In this document: piece by piece, positions 17,035 to 25,672 of the stretch
Position numbering within the stretch: the stretch's first letter is position 1
How the letters are laid out: each line of letters starts with the position of its first letter
From: Variovorax sp. PBL-E5
Lineage (GTDB): Bacteria > Pseudomonadota > Gammaproteobacteria > Burkholderiales > Burkholderiaceae_C
Length of the DNA: 64,000 bases
Assembly (NCBI RefSeq): GCF_901827185.1
Contig: NZ_LR594671.1
Coordinates: 5,450,001-5,514,000, forward strand
Direction of reading: 5' to 3'
Made by a program: the position numbers and the translations under genes
Notes under the pieces: generated by a model
Told to the model about the DNA's origin: nothing
The model's input: the letters and a program-made list of their open reading frames with translations, nothing else
Database searches by the model: none

Positions 17035-18669
17035 TCAGGCTTCGAGCGCCGCCTTGGCCTCGAACATCTTGCGGTCGCTGCGGCGGAACAGCATCTCCGG
17101 GGTGTCCTCGGCTTCGGCCAGCGCGACGCCGATGCTCACGGTGACCCGGAGTTCGGGCGACCAATGGTCCCAGCGCAGGGCGGCCATCTTCGAATGGATC
17201 TGCCGGCACAGCGACTGCGCCGCCTCCACGGTCGTGTGCGGGAACAGCACGACGAATTCGTCGCCGCCCAGCCGGGCGGGCAGGTCGGTCTGCCGCACCG
17301 AAGCCCGGATGGCATCGGCGACGGTCTTGAGCACGTCGTCGCCCGCCGCATGGGAGTAGGTGTCGTTGACGCACTTGAAGTCGTTGAGATCGATCAGCGC
17401 CAGGCACAGCGGCTGCTTCGAATTCGATTCGTTCTTCAGCGCCTGGGCCAGCGCAACGTCGAAGCTGCGGCGATTCGGAATCCCGGTCAGCGAATCCTCG
17501 AAGGACAGCCGCTCCAGCTCCTGCGAATGCTGGGCCAGCAGGCGCAGGTGCTGCTCGCTGGTGCGGATGTCCAGATGGGTCTGCACGACGCCGTGGCGGC
17601 TGTCGAGGATCTCGCTGCGCACGCGCAACTCGCGCCGGCGGTGCGCGCCCTCTTCCTCGAGCGCACGGGCGTACTGGCCCTGCGCCTTGAAGATCTGGGT
17701 CAGCAGCAGGTGGCCCACATTGGCCATCTGCTCGAATTCGGCATCGCCCGCCAGCTCGATCAGGACGGCGGCCTCGCGCTGGGCGCCTTCCATGTCCTGC
17801 CGGCCCCAGTGCAGCTCGGCGCGCACCCAGTGGCTGATGACGTTGGCCACCTGCGCGTACTTGGCCGGCTGGGCGCGGTCCTCGGCGGCGATCCATTCCT
17901 GCTCCGCGGCATCGAGGCGGCCTTCCCAGCACAGGCACAGCGCCAGGCTGGAGCGCGCGAAGCGCTGCAGGACGGAACGCACGCCGGGCAGCATCGGAAA
18001 CGGCGAGCCCTCCTCGAACAGATCGCTGCAATCGGCCAGGCGCTGGCGCAGGGTGGCGGTGCTGGGCATCACGCCGGTGAAGTAGCGCTCGCTGGACAGC
18101 CGCATGACTTCCAGCCAGGCCAGGTTGGTGCGCGGCAGCAATACATTGCTCACGGGCGCGTAGAGCAGCGCAAGGCGCTCGGACTCGCGCAGCGAGGCCT
18201 CGGCCTTCGTGAAGCTCTTGCTCCAGAGGTAGGTGACGCCGAGGTAGTTGTGCAGGTTGACCTGGTGCGGCCCCGGCGACAGCAGTTCGCCCAGCTTCAC
18301 GCTGAGCAGCGCCGCCTCGACCGCCTCGGCATCGCGCCCCAGGATGCTGCTGGCATGCGCGAACAGGGACAGCGCCGAGGCCTCGCTGGAGATGTCGCCA
18401 TCGAGCTGCGACAGCTGCACGGCCCGCTGCGCCGTCGCGATGGCACGGCGAAACTGCCCGAGCACGCGGTCGTACTGCGCCAGCGCCATCAGCGCCCGCG
18501 CCTGCATCGACCGGTCGCCCAGATCCTCGGCCGTCTTCAGCACCGACACCGCAAGGCTGCGCGCCGCCTCGACCTCGCCGCCCTCGAGCAACCGCCGCGC
18601 TTCGTCGAGCGGTGCGGACGCCGAGGGCTCCGAAGATTGCTGTGCATCCATGCGGCGATTGTCCGGCAT
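17035..18669 (-). CDS. Diguanylate cyclase with N-terminal TPR-like helical repeats
   Basis: About 544 residues (ATGs at 18651, 18669 and a GTG at 18702 are possible starts; none has a strong ribosome-binding site). Residues 20-330 are Ala/Leu-rich helical repeats of TPR type. A helical linker then leads to a GGDEF domain at about 380-540 with the intact LGGDEFVVLF active site near 466. An RQTD inhibitory-site motif lies exactly five residues before GGDEF, so product inhibition by c-di-GMP is expected. No membrane segment is seen, so the sensor half probably binds a protein partner. The enzyme makes c-di-GMP from GTP. Confidence 0.9.
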   Translation of the reverse strand: MPDNRRMDAQQSSEPSASAPLDEARRLLEGGEVEAARSLAVSVLKTAEDLGDRSMQARALMALAQYDRVLGQFRRAIATAQRAVQLSQLDGDISSEASALSLFAHASSILGRDAEAVEAALLSVKLGELLSPGPHQVNLHNYLGVTYLWSKSFTKAEASLRESERLALLYAPVSNVLLPRTNLAWLEVMRLSSERYFTGVMPSTATLRQRLADCSDLFEEGSPFPMLPGVRSVLQRFARSSLALCLCWEGRLDAAEQEWIAAEDRAQPAKYAQVANVISHWVRAELHWGRQDMEGAQREAAVLIELAGDAEFEQMANVGHLLLTQIFKAQGQYARALEEEGAHRRRELRVRSEILDSRHGVVQTHLDIRTSEQHLRLLAQHSQELERLSFEDSLTGIPNRRSFDVALAQALKNESNSKQPLCLALIDLNDFKCVNDTYSHAAGDDVLKTVADAIRASVRQTDLPARLGGDEFVVLFPHTTVEAAQSLCRQIHSKMAALRWDHWSPELRVTVSIGVALAEAEDTPEMLFRRSDRKMFEAKAALEA

Positions 18670-18842
18670 GGCGGGCGGCGTCAGGAAGAAGTGCGTCACC
18701 ATTCAGCCACGCTGCTGTCGGCACTGCGCGACGGGAAGGCATGATGCGTCCATCCCGCTTTCGGGTTCGTTCAGGAATTCCGCATGTTGAAGAAGGTATG
18801 GCGCCAGGTCCCTGCAGCAGGGCGGCCGACGCGCATGCGCCG

Positions 18843-19691
18843 ATGAAGACGCCCGCACGGCTGCAGTCGTTGATCGACGAAGGCCTCATCGACACCGTGG
18901 TGCGGCAGCTGATGAGCGGCAAGGAGGCGATGGTCTACGTCGTGCGCCGCGGCGACGAGACGCTGTGCGCGAAGATCTACAAGGAAGCGACGCAGCGCAG
19001 CTTCCGGCAGGCCGTCGACTACACCGAGAACCGCAAGGTCAAGAATACGCGGCAGGCGCGCGCGATGGCCAAGGGCACGAAGTTCGGACGCGAGGTCACC
19101 GAGGCGGCGTGGCAGAGCGCCGAGGTCGACGCACTCTATCGGCTGGCCTCCGCCGGCGTGCGCGTGCCGGTGCCGCACAACTTCTGGGACGGCGTGCTGC
19201 TGATGGAGCTCGTGACCGATGCCGAGGGCGATGCGGCGCCGCGGCTCAACGACGTCGCCTTCGCGCCCGAGCAGGCGCGCACGCACCACGCAACCCTGCT
19301 GACGGAGGTGGTGCGCATGCTGTGTGCCGGTGTCGTGCACGGCGACCTGTCGGAGTTCAACGTGCTGCTGGCGGCCGACGGCCCGGTCATCATCGACCTG
19401 CCGCAGGCCGTGGACGCCGCAGGCAACAACCACGCCAGACGCATGCTGCTGCGCGACGTCGCCAACCTGCGCGGCTTCTTCGGCCAGTTCGCGCCCGAGC
19501 TGCTGGCCACCCACTACGGCGAGGAGATCTGGCAACTGTACGAGCAGGGCGCCCTGCGCCCGGGCTCGGCGCTGACCGGCGTGTTCGCGCGCCAGGCCGG
19601 CGCGGTCGACCTCGAAGGCGTCCTGCGCGAGGTCGGCGATGCGCGTGCCGAGGAGGCCGCACGGCGCCTGCGCTTGCAGACCCGGAGCTGA
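18843..19691 (+). CDS. RIO1-like serine protein kinase (PA4780-type)
   Basis: The ATG at 18843 gives 282 residues. It has the RIO-type nucleotide loop SGKEAMVYVV, the invariant lysine in CAKIYK near residue 43, the catalytic loop VHGDLSEFNVLL near 166 and the metal-binding IIDLPQAV near 185, which replaces DFG as usual in RIO kinases. All catalytic residues are present, so the protein should be an active atypical kinase. Bacterial targets are poorly known. It is divergent from the diguanylate cyclase gene and convergent with the MerA-like flavoprotein gene. Confidence 0.88.
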   Translation: MKTPARLQSLIDEGLIDTVVRQLMSGKEAMVYVVRRGDETLCAKIYKEATQRSFRQAVDYTENRKVKNTRQARAMAKGTKFGREVTEAAWQSAEVDALYRLASAGVRVPVPHNFWDGVLLMELVTDAEGDAAPRLNDVAFAPEQARTHHATLLTEVVRMLCAGVVHGDLSEFNVLLAADGPVIIDLPQAVDAAGNNHARRMLLRDVANLRGFFGQFAPELLATHYGEEIWQLYEQGALRPGSALTGVFARQAGAVDLEGVLREVGDARAEEAARRLRLQTRS

Positions 19692-19713
19692 TCCCTCGGC
19701 CGGCGCGCCTCGC

Positions 19714-21087
19714 TCAGGGCTTCAATTCGCCGAGGACCGTCGGGATGAGTTCCGACACCGTCGGATGGATGTGCATCGTGCGCCGCAGCGCATCGCCCGT
19801 CGCGCCGGCCGCCATGGTGTCGAGGATGCCGTGGATGGCTTCGTCGCCGCCGACGCCCAGGATCGCCGCGCCGAGGATGGCGCGCGTGTCGGCATCGACC
19901 ACCACCTTCATGAAGCCGGCCGTCTCGCCCTTTTCCACGGCACGGCCGACGCGGGTCATCGGGCGCTGCCCGACCTCGATGCGCCGGCCCGAGGCACGCG
20001 CCTGGGCCTCGGTGAGGCCGACGCGGCCGAGCGGCGGATCGATGTACAGCGCGTAGGCCGGGATGCGGTCGCTCACGCGGCGCCTGTCTTTGTCCAGCAG
20101 ATTGGCGGCGACGATCTCGAAGTCGTTGTAGGCGGTGTGCGTGAAGGCGCCGCGCCCGTTGCAGTCGCCCAGCGCCCAGATGCCGGGCGTGGAGGTCCTG
20201 AGTTCGTCGTCGACGCGGATGTAGCCGTGCGCATCGGTCTCGACGCCCGCGTGTTCGAGGCCGAGGTCGTCGGTGTTCGGCCGCCGGCCGACGGCCAGCA
20301 GCACATGGGAACCGCTCACCTCGGGTTCGCCGGACTGGCAATCGACGCCGACCGCGATGGCCTCGCCGTCGGGCCGCAAGCGGATGCACTCGGCATCGAG
20401 CCGCACCGCGATGCCTTCGCCTTCGAGGATCTCGCGGATCGCACGCGAGACATCCGCGTCCTCGCGCGCGACGAGGCGCGGGCCCTTCTCGACGATCGTC
20501 ACTTCGGCGCCGAAGCGGCGGTACATCTGCGCGAACTCGAGGCCGATGTAGCTGCCGCCGATCACCACCAGATGGCGCGGCACGCGATCGAGTTCGAGGA
20601 TAGAGGTGTTGGTGAGGAAGGCCACGTCCTCGACACCCGGCAGCGGCGGCACGGCCGCGCGCCCGCCCACGTTGATGAAGACGCGCGGCGCGCCCAGCGT
20701 GTCGTCGCCGACGCGCAGCTCGGTCGCCGACACGAAGCGCGCGTGGCCTTCGAAGACGGTGCAGCCCTTCATCTGCCGGAGCCACTTTTCGACGCCGTGG
20801 CGCGCGTCGCTCGACACCTTGTCCTTGCGCGCCTTGACGGCTGGCATGTCGATACCCACCGGCGCGTCGATGGTCACGCCGAAGTCGCGCGCGCGGCGCG
20901 CCAGGTGCGCGGCGTACGCGCTCGCGACCAGCGCCTTGGTCGGCATGCAGCCGGTGTTGACGCAGGTGCCGCCGAACAGCTTGCGCTCGACGATCGCCAC
21001 CGTCATTCCCGCCGCGACGAAGCGGCCGGCCAGCGAAGGGCCGGCCTGTCCGGCGCCGATCACGATGGCGTCGAACGCGTGCTTCAT
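19714..21087 (-). CDS. FAD-dependent pyridine nucleotide-disulfide oxidoreductase (MerA-like, class I)
   Basis: This 457-residue flavoprotein has the N-terminal dinucleotide fold VIGAGQAGPSLA, the redox disulfide GGTCVNTGCMPTK (C42 and C47), a second dinucleotide fold VIGGSYIGLEFAQ, and the C-terminal dimer-interface HIHPTVSELIPT with the catalytic His-Glu pair. It lacks the extra N-terminal metal-binding domain and the C-terminal cysteine pair of true mercuric reductase, so mercury resistance should not be inferred. It probably reduces a small disulfide or quinone with NAD(P)H. It is 13 bases downstream of the symporter gene and probably co-transcribed. Confidence 0.9.
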   Translation of the reverse strand: MKHAFDAIVIGAGQAGPSLAGRFVAAGMTVAIVERKLFGGTCVNTGCMPTKALVASAYAAHLARRARDFGVTIDAPVGIDMPAVKARKDKVSSDARHGVEKWLRQMKGCTVFEGHARFVSATELRVGDDTLGAPRVFINVGGRAAVPPLPGVEDVAFLTNTSILELDRVPRHLVVIGGSYIGLEFAQMYRRFGAEVTIVEKGPRLVAREDADVSRAIREILEGEGIAVRLDAECIRLRPDGEAIAVGVDCQSGEPEVSGSHVLLAVGRRPNTDDLGLEHAGVETDAHGYIRVDDELRTSTPGIWALGDCNGRGAFTHTAYNDFEIVAANLLDKDRRRVSDRIPAYALYIDPPLGRVGLTEAQARASGRRIEVGQRPMTRVGRAVEKGETAGFMKVVVDADTRAILGAAILGVGGDEAIHGILDTMAAGATGDALRRTMHIHPTVSELIPTVLGELKP

Positions 21088-21100
21088 TCGCAGCCTCGCC

Positions 21101-22606
21101 CTACCGGGCCGGCACCGGCGCCGTCTCGCGCAACGGGCCGCCCTTGATCACCAGCTGCACCGCCGCCGCCACCACGATGTTGAGCACCAGCGCGCTCAAC
21201 CCGGTGTAGAGCGCGAAGCTGCCGCCGCCGACCACGAAGGTATGGACCGGCTTGATGCCGTCCGTGAACGCGAGCCAGCTGCCGCCGACAAGGCCGACCA
21301 CCCAGCCGGCCAGCAGCGCCGGCGCGCGGAACCAGCCGAAGAACAGGCCGAACACCACCGCCGGAAAGGTCTGCAGAATCCAGACGCCGCCGAGCAACTG
21401 GAGATCGAGCGCGAACTGCGTCGGCAGGAGCAGGATGAACACCAGCGCGCCGAGCTTGACCACCAGCGAGACGATCTTCGCGACCTTCGCCTCGCCGGCC
21501 GGCGTCACGTCGGGCTGCACATAGGCCTTCCAGAAATTGCGCGTGAACAGGTTGGCCGCGCCGATCGACATCACCGCCGCCGGCACCAGCGCGCCGATCG
21601 CGATGGCCGCGAACGCGAAGCCGCTGAACCACGACGGGAAGAGCGCGTTGAAGAGCGCCGGCACCACGTCGTTGTTGCTCTTCACACTGAGCTTGGCCGC
21701 ATAGGCCATGTAGCCCAGCAGCGCGATCAGGCCCAGCAGCACCGTGTAGGCCGGCAGGAAGACCGCGTTCTTGCGGATCGTGTTGGCGCTCTTCGCGGCG
21801 AAGATGCCGGTCAGCGTGTGCGGGTACATGAAGGCCGCCAGCGCCGAGCCCAGCGCCAGGCTCGCGAAGGGCAGGTACTGCGCCGGCTTGAGCGTGAGGC
21901 CGGTCGCGCCGCCCTTGGCCGCGAAGGCATCGCCGGCCGCATGGAACACGCTCGCGTAGCCGCCGAGCTTGATCGGCACCAGCACCACCGCCACCAGCAC
22001 CACGATGTAGATCATCAGGTCCTTGACGAAGGCGATCAGTGCCGGCGCGCGCAGCCCCGCCGAATAGGTGTAGAGCGCGAGGATCACGAAGGCCGCCGCC
22101 AGCGGCAGCTCGCCGGTGAGGCCGAGCGCCTTGATGACGACCTCCATGCCGACGAGTTGCAGCGCGATGTAGGGCATGGTCGCAACGACGCCGGTGATCG
22201 CGATCGCGAGTTCGAGCGCGCGCGAACCGTAGCGGCCATAGACCACGTCGGCCGCCGTCACGTGGCCGGCGCGGTGCGCCGCATGCCAGAGCTTCGGCAT
22301 GATCACGAAGACGATCGGGTAGACGAGGATCGTGTAGGGCAGCGCGAAGAAGCCGTAGGCGCCGACCGCATAGACCAGCGCCGGCACGGCGATCACCGTG
22401 TAGGCGGTGTAGAAATCGCCGCCGACCAGGAACCAGGTGATCCAGGTGCCGAAGTTGCGCCCGCCCAGGCCCCACTCGTCGAGGTGCGCGCCCTTGGACG
22501 CGGTGCCGCCGGTCTGCCAGCGCGAGGCCGCGAAGCCCATCACGGTGACCAGCACGAAGAAGAAGACGAAGACCACCAGCGCGGTCCAGTTGATCTGGCC
22601 GTCCAT
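21101..22606 (-). CDS. Sodium:solute symporter family permease (MctP-like monocarboxylate uptake)
   Basis: This 501-residue membrane protein has about thirteen hydrophobic segments and begins with a helix (INWTALVVFVFFFVLVTVMG). The SSS-family GAYGFFALPYTI, ADVVYGRYGSRALEL and SIGAANLFTRNF segments are visible. The TGA of the upstream DUF3311 gene shares its last base with this ATG. Pairing of a DUF3311 protein with an SSS permease is typical of MctP-type carriers for lactate, pyruvate and related acids, so a short organic acid is the likely substrate; this is inferred from family and context. Confidence 0.88.
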   Translation of the reverse strand: MDGQINWTALVVFVFFFVLVTVMGFAASRWQTGGTASKGAHLDEWGLGGRNFGTWITWFLVGGDFYTAYTVIAVPALVYAVGAYGFFALPYTILVYPIVFVIMPKLWHAAHRAGHVTAADVVYGRYGSRALELAIAITGVVATMPYIALQLVGMEVVIKALGLTGELPLAAAFVILALYTYSAGLRAPALIAFVKDLMIYIVVLVAVVLVPIKLGGYASVFHAAGDAFAAKGGATGLTLKPAQYLPFASLALGSALAAFMYPHTLTGIFAAKSANTIRKNAVFLPAYTVLLGLIALLGYMAYAAKLSVKSNNDVVPALFNALFPSWFSGFAFAAIAIGALVPAAVMSIGAANLFTRNFWKAYVQPDVTPAGEAKVAKIVSLVVKLGALVFILLLPTQFALDLQLLGGVWILQTFPAVVFGLFFGWFRAPALLAGWVVGLVGGSWLAFTDGIKPVHTFVVGGGSFALYTGLSALVLNIVVAAAVQLVIKGGPLRETAPVPAR

Positions 22607-22785
22607 CACTCGTCTCCCTGTTCGTAGTGATGGCGGTACACGATCCAGATCAGCAGGGCCGTGATCGGCACCCACAGCAGCTGGTACCAGTAGAAGAAGG
22701 GAAAGCCGAGGAGCGCCGGCAGCTCACTGTTGTAGAAAGGCAGCCACAGCAAGCCGACGAAGGGCAGCAGGAGCAGGATCCACAT
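22606..22785 (-). CDS. DUF3311 small membrane protein, symporter partner
   Basis: A 59-residue protein, nearly all membrane: two hydrophobic segments (WILLLLPFVGLLWLPFYN and a second around LLWVPITALLIWIVY), with a charged C-terminal HHYEQGDE. The ATG at 22785 follows AAGGAAA; an upstream reading to 22920 has no support. Small proteins of this kind sit immediately before MctP/PanF-like symporter genes and may assist their folding or function. The stop overlaps the symporter start by one base. Confidence 0.85.
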   Translation of the reverse strand: MWILLLLPFVGLLWLPFYNSELPALLGFPFFYWYQLLWVPITALLIWIVYRHHYEQGDE

Positions 22786-22844
22786 GTGCTGATTTCCTTG
22801 AAAGTGTTGTTCTTCACGGCACGGGCAAAGTTTACAGAGCAAAC

Positions 22845-22862
22845 GCGCCGCGCATGCGGCGC
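22845..22862. repeat. GC-rich palindrome between symporter operon and DedA gene
   Basis: GCGCCGC-GCAT-GCGGCGC forms a perfect 7-base-pair hairpin with a 4-base loop in the 145-base divergent gap. There is no U tract on either strand, so it is not a terminator. It could be a leader hairpin or operator. Confidence 0.4.
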
Positions 22863-22930
22863 GGCGCCGGAATGAGACAGCGCACGCCGGGCGTTGGGCA
22901 ACGAGCTTGCTTGACGGCATGATCGGGCGT

Positions 22931-23491
22931 ATGGACCTGCATCTGTCCCATCTGCTCGAGCACTACGGCTACCTCGCCGTCTTCATCGCCGGCCTGTTCG
23001 AGGGCGAGACCATGCTGATGCTCGGCGCCTACGCCGTCCACGAAGGCTATCTGTCGCTGTGGCCGCTGGTCGCGTGCGGCGCGGCGGCAGCCTTCCTGAT
23101 CGACCAGTTCTACTTCCATCTCGGCCGCCGCAAGGGCGCGGAGCTGCTGGTGCGCCGCCCGAAGCTGCGCGCCCACATCGAGCGCGTCAACGGCTTCGTC
23201 GCCCGCCATCCGGTGGCGACGATCTTCCTGATGCGCTTCGCCTGGGGCTTTCGCGTCGTGCTGCCGGCCGCGCTCGGCATGGGCCGCATGCGCGCGCCCA
23301 CCTATGCGGCGCTCACCGCCATCGCGTCGGTGGTCTGGGCCACGGTGGTGAGCCTGTTCGGCGTCACGCTCACGGGCTGGATCCATGCCTCGGTCGGACG
23401 CCTGCGTCCGTATGAGCATCAGATCATCCTGGCCGCGCTGGTGATCACGCTGGTGATCGCGCTGTTCCGGCAATGGCGATCGCGGCGCTGA
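22931..23491 (+). CDS. DedA family membrane protein (SNARE-associated domain)
   Basis: About 186 residues from the ATG at 22931 (in-frame starts also at 22907 TTG and 22919 ATG). It shows the DedA pattern: GLFEGETMLMLGAYAVHEG in the first re-entrant segment and FLMRFAWGFRVVLPAALGMGRM in the second, where the conserved arginines and glycine lie, then a final hydrophobic helix and a basic tail. DedA proteins are inner-membrane flippases for polyprenyl phosphate or phospholipid, or affect the proton-motive force. Which lipid this one handles is not visible. Confidence 0.87.
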   Translation: MDLHLSHLLEHYGYLAVFIAGLFEGETMLMLGAYAVHEGYLSLWPLVACGAAAAFLIDQFYFHLGRRKGAELLVRRPKLRAHIERVNGFVARHPVATIFLMRFAWGFRVVLPAALGMGRMRAPTYAALTAIASVVWATVVSLFGVTLTGWIHASVGRLRPYEHQIILAALVITLVIALFRQWRSRR

Positions 23492-23546
23492 GCACAAGCC
23501 CCGGACGAAGCGCACGCATCCGTTACCATCCCCCTCGTCCTCCTGC

Positions 23547-24920
23547 ATGAATACGAACGACAGCGCGTTTCTCACCGACGTCCTCGACCTGCTGCTCGAC
23601 GTCGTCTGCGTCGTCAACACCGCGGGACGCTTCGTCTTCGTCAGCGGCGCCTGCGAGCGCGTGTTCGGCTACGCGGCCGACGAGATGATCGGCCAGCCGA
23701 TGATCGACTTCGTGTTCCCCGCCGACCGCCCCCGCACGCTGAACGCGGTCGACGAGATCGTCGCCGGCACACACAAGCCCCATTTCGAGAACCGCTATCT
23801 GCGCAAGGACGGGCAGATCGTGCACATCATGTGGTCGGCCCAATGGTCCCCGGTGCGCCAGATGCGGGTCGCCGTCGCGCGCGACGTGACCGAGCGCAAG
23901 CGCGCCGAGTCGATGCGGGCGGCGCTGCACGCGGTCTCCGAGGCCGCCTTCGCCGCCAGGGACCTGGTGGCCTTGTTCCAGCGCGTGCACCACATCATCG
24001 GCGAGCTGCTGCCGGCCGCGAATTTCTTCGTCGCGCTCTATGACGAAACGACGGCCGAGCTGAGTTTCCCCTACCACGCCGACGACGGCTTCAAGGTGCT
24101 GGCGCCGCGCCCGCTGGACTCGGACACGCTCAGCGCCGAGGTGATCCGCACCGGGCGCGCCCTGCTTCGCACCTCCGACGCCGAGGCCGCGCTGCCGGCG
24201 CGCGTGCAGCTCGACGTCGGACCGGACTCGCTCGCCTGGCTCGGCGTGCCGCTCAAGACGCAGAAGAAGGGCGTCATCGGCGCGCTGGTCGTGCAGAGCT
24301 ATTCGCCCGAGGTGCACTACGCCGAGCGCGACGTGGAACTGCTCGAGTTCGTCTGCGCCCAGGTCGCCGCGGCGATCGAGCGCAAGCAGATCGAGGCCTG
24401 GCTGCTGCACGCCTCCCAGCACGACGCGCTGACCGGTCTGCCCAACCGGGAGCGGCTGCAGGAGCGGATGCGCGCGGCGCTGGACGGCCCGCGCGGACAC
24501 GCCGCGCCGTTCGCGCTGCTCTACCTCGACCTCGACATGTTCAAGCAGGTCAACGACCGCCTGGGCCATGCGGCGGGCGACCTGCTGCTGCAGCAGACCG
24601 CGCGCCGCCTCGAAGCCTGCATGCGCGGATCCGACACCGTCGGGCGGGTCGGCGGCGACGAGTTCCTGGTGCTGCTCGATTCGCCGGCCGCACCGCAGCA
24701 GGCGCTCGAGATGGCCGAGCGCATCCTTGCCGCGCTCGGCCGGCCCTTCGACCTCGGCGGCGAGGTGGTGTCGGTCTCGCCGAGCATCGGCGTCGCGCTG
24801 TGGCCCGAGCACGGCGACGATCCGACGCGCCTGATCCGCCATGCCGACGAAGCGATGTACCGCGCCAAGCGGGAAGGCGGCAACGGCTTTCGCCTGGCAG
24901 CGAGCGCGCCGGGATCCTGA
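23547..24920 (+). CDS. Diguanylate cyclase with PAS and GAF sensor domains
   Basis: This 457-residue cytoplasmic protein carries a PAS domain at about residues 10-125 (VCVVNTAGRFVFVSGACERVFGY, ending in VARDVTERKRAE), a GAF domain at about 140-285, and a GGDEF domain at about 295-450. The active site VGGDEFLVLL is near 369, with an RGSD inhibitory site five residues before it. No EAL domain follows. It is therefore an active c-di-GMP synthase with feedback inhibition. Ligands of PAS and GAF are unknown. It is the second cyclase within 6 kb. Confidence 0.92.
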   Translation: MNTNDSAFLTDVLDLLLDVVCVVNTAGRFVFVSGACERVFGYAADEMIGQPMIDFVFPADRPRTLNAVDEIVAGTHKPHFENRYLRKDGQIVHIMWSAQWSPVRQMRVAVARDVTERKRAESMRAALHAVSEAAFAARDLVALFQRVHHIIGELLPAANFFVALYDETTAELSFPYHADDGFKVLAPRPLDSDTLSAEVIRTGRALLRTSDAEAALPARVQLDVGPDSLAWLGVPLKTQKKGVIGALVVQSYSPEVHYAERDVELLEFVCAQVAAAIERKQIEAWLLHASQHDALTGLPNRERLQERMRAALDGPRGHAAPFALLYLDLDMFKQVNDRLGHAAGDLLLQQTARRLEACMRGSDTVGRVGGDEFLVLLDSPAAPQQALEMAERILAALGRPFDLGGEVVSVSPSIGVALWPEHGDDPTRLIRHADEAMYRAKREGGNGFRLAASAPGS

Positions 24921-24921
24921 G

Positions 24922-24958
24922 GCGGGCGGATGGCCTGCATCAGGCCACGCGCGCCCGC
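24922..24958. terminator. Large GC hairpin between convergent genes
   Basis: GCGGGCG (24922-24928) pairs with CGCCCGC (24952-24958), and inside it GGCCTG pairs with CAGGCC around a 3-base loop. It fills the gap between the diguanylate cyclase stop and the racemase-family stop. There is no U run, so it may block read-through or protect both 3' ends rather than act as a classical intrinsic terminator. Confidence 0.45.
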
Positions 24959-24962
24959 CGCG

Positions 24963-25622
24963 TTACCGCAGCACGTTCGCGCGGCCGGACATCGCGGCCA
25001 GTGCGGCACGCAGCCCGGCCACGGGGCTGGTGAACGGGCGGCGGCCCGCGCCCAGCCGGGCCGCAGGCGCCATGGACGCCTGGGCCAGCGCCACGCTGTC
25101 CGCACCCGCGGCATAGGCGGCCGTCGCCGCGTCGGCGATCGATGTGGCGTAGCGCTGCGCGTCGCCCTGCCCGAAGAGCGCCCACGCGCCCGCGACGAGC
25201 CGCACGTCCACCCTCGCGCCGGTGCGCTGCGCCGCTTGCTCGAACAGCGCCGTCGTCGGCGCCACGGTCGTCCCGGCCGCGCACAGCACGACGACCTTGC
25301 CGCCCGCGTCGACCGCGGCATCGGCCAGCGCCGCATCCGCGCGCAGCATCGGTACGCGCGAACGTGCCATCGCAGCGTCGATCGAAGGCCCCAGTGTGGA
25401 GCAGGTGAGCAGCACGGCATCCGCGTCCTCGCCCAGCGAAAGAAGCAGCGCACCGGTGGCCTCGGCGATCGCCGGCGTCAGACCGCCGGCCTTCTCGGCA
25501 TCGAGCAGGAGTTCGGGCCGCACGACATGGCGAAGCGCGTCCTGTGCCAGGCCGAACTCGGCCGCGGCGGTCTCGAAGATCGCGATGTTGCTGTCGGCGG
25601 TGTGAAGGCAGGCGATGCGCAT
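24963..25622 (-). CDS. Asp/Glu/hydantoin racemase superfamily protein
   Basis: The ATG at 25622 gives 219 residues, normal for the superfamily. The N-terminal half has the expected nucleophile in VLLTCSTLG (C74). The second half, where racemases carry a second cysteine, reads SVALAQASMAP with glutamine at about 181, so two-base racemisation is unlikely and an isomerase, decarboxylase or lyase-like activity is more plausible. It is the last gene of the four-carbon sugar acid operon, 50 bases after the amidohydrolase gene. The substrate is unassigned. Confidence 0.8.
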   Translation of the reverse strand: MRIACLHTADSNIAIFETAAAEFGLAQDALRHVVRPELLLDAEKAGGLTPAIAEATGALLLSLGEDADAVLLTCSTLGPSIDAAMARSRVPMLRADAALADAAVDAGGKVVVLCAAGTTVAPTTALFEQAAQRTGARVDVRLVAGAWALFGQGDAQRYATSIADAATAAYAAGADSVALAQASMAPAARLGAGRRPFTSPVAGLRAALAAMSGRANVLR

Positions 25623-25672
25623 GGTCGTGTCGTTGAGGTCGCCGCAGCATCGCCGCCAAAAAGCTGCGACGC

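Noticed and set aside
19714..21087. Mercuric reductase / mercury resistance
   Set aside because: The metal-binding N-terminal domain and C-terminal cysteine pair are missing and there are no other mer genes.
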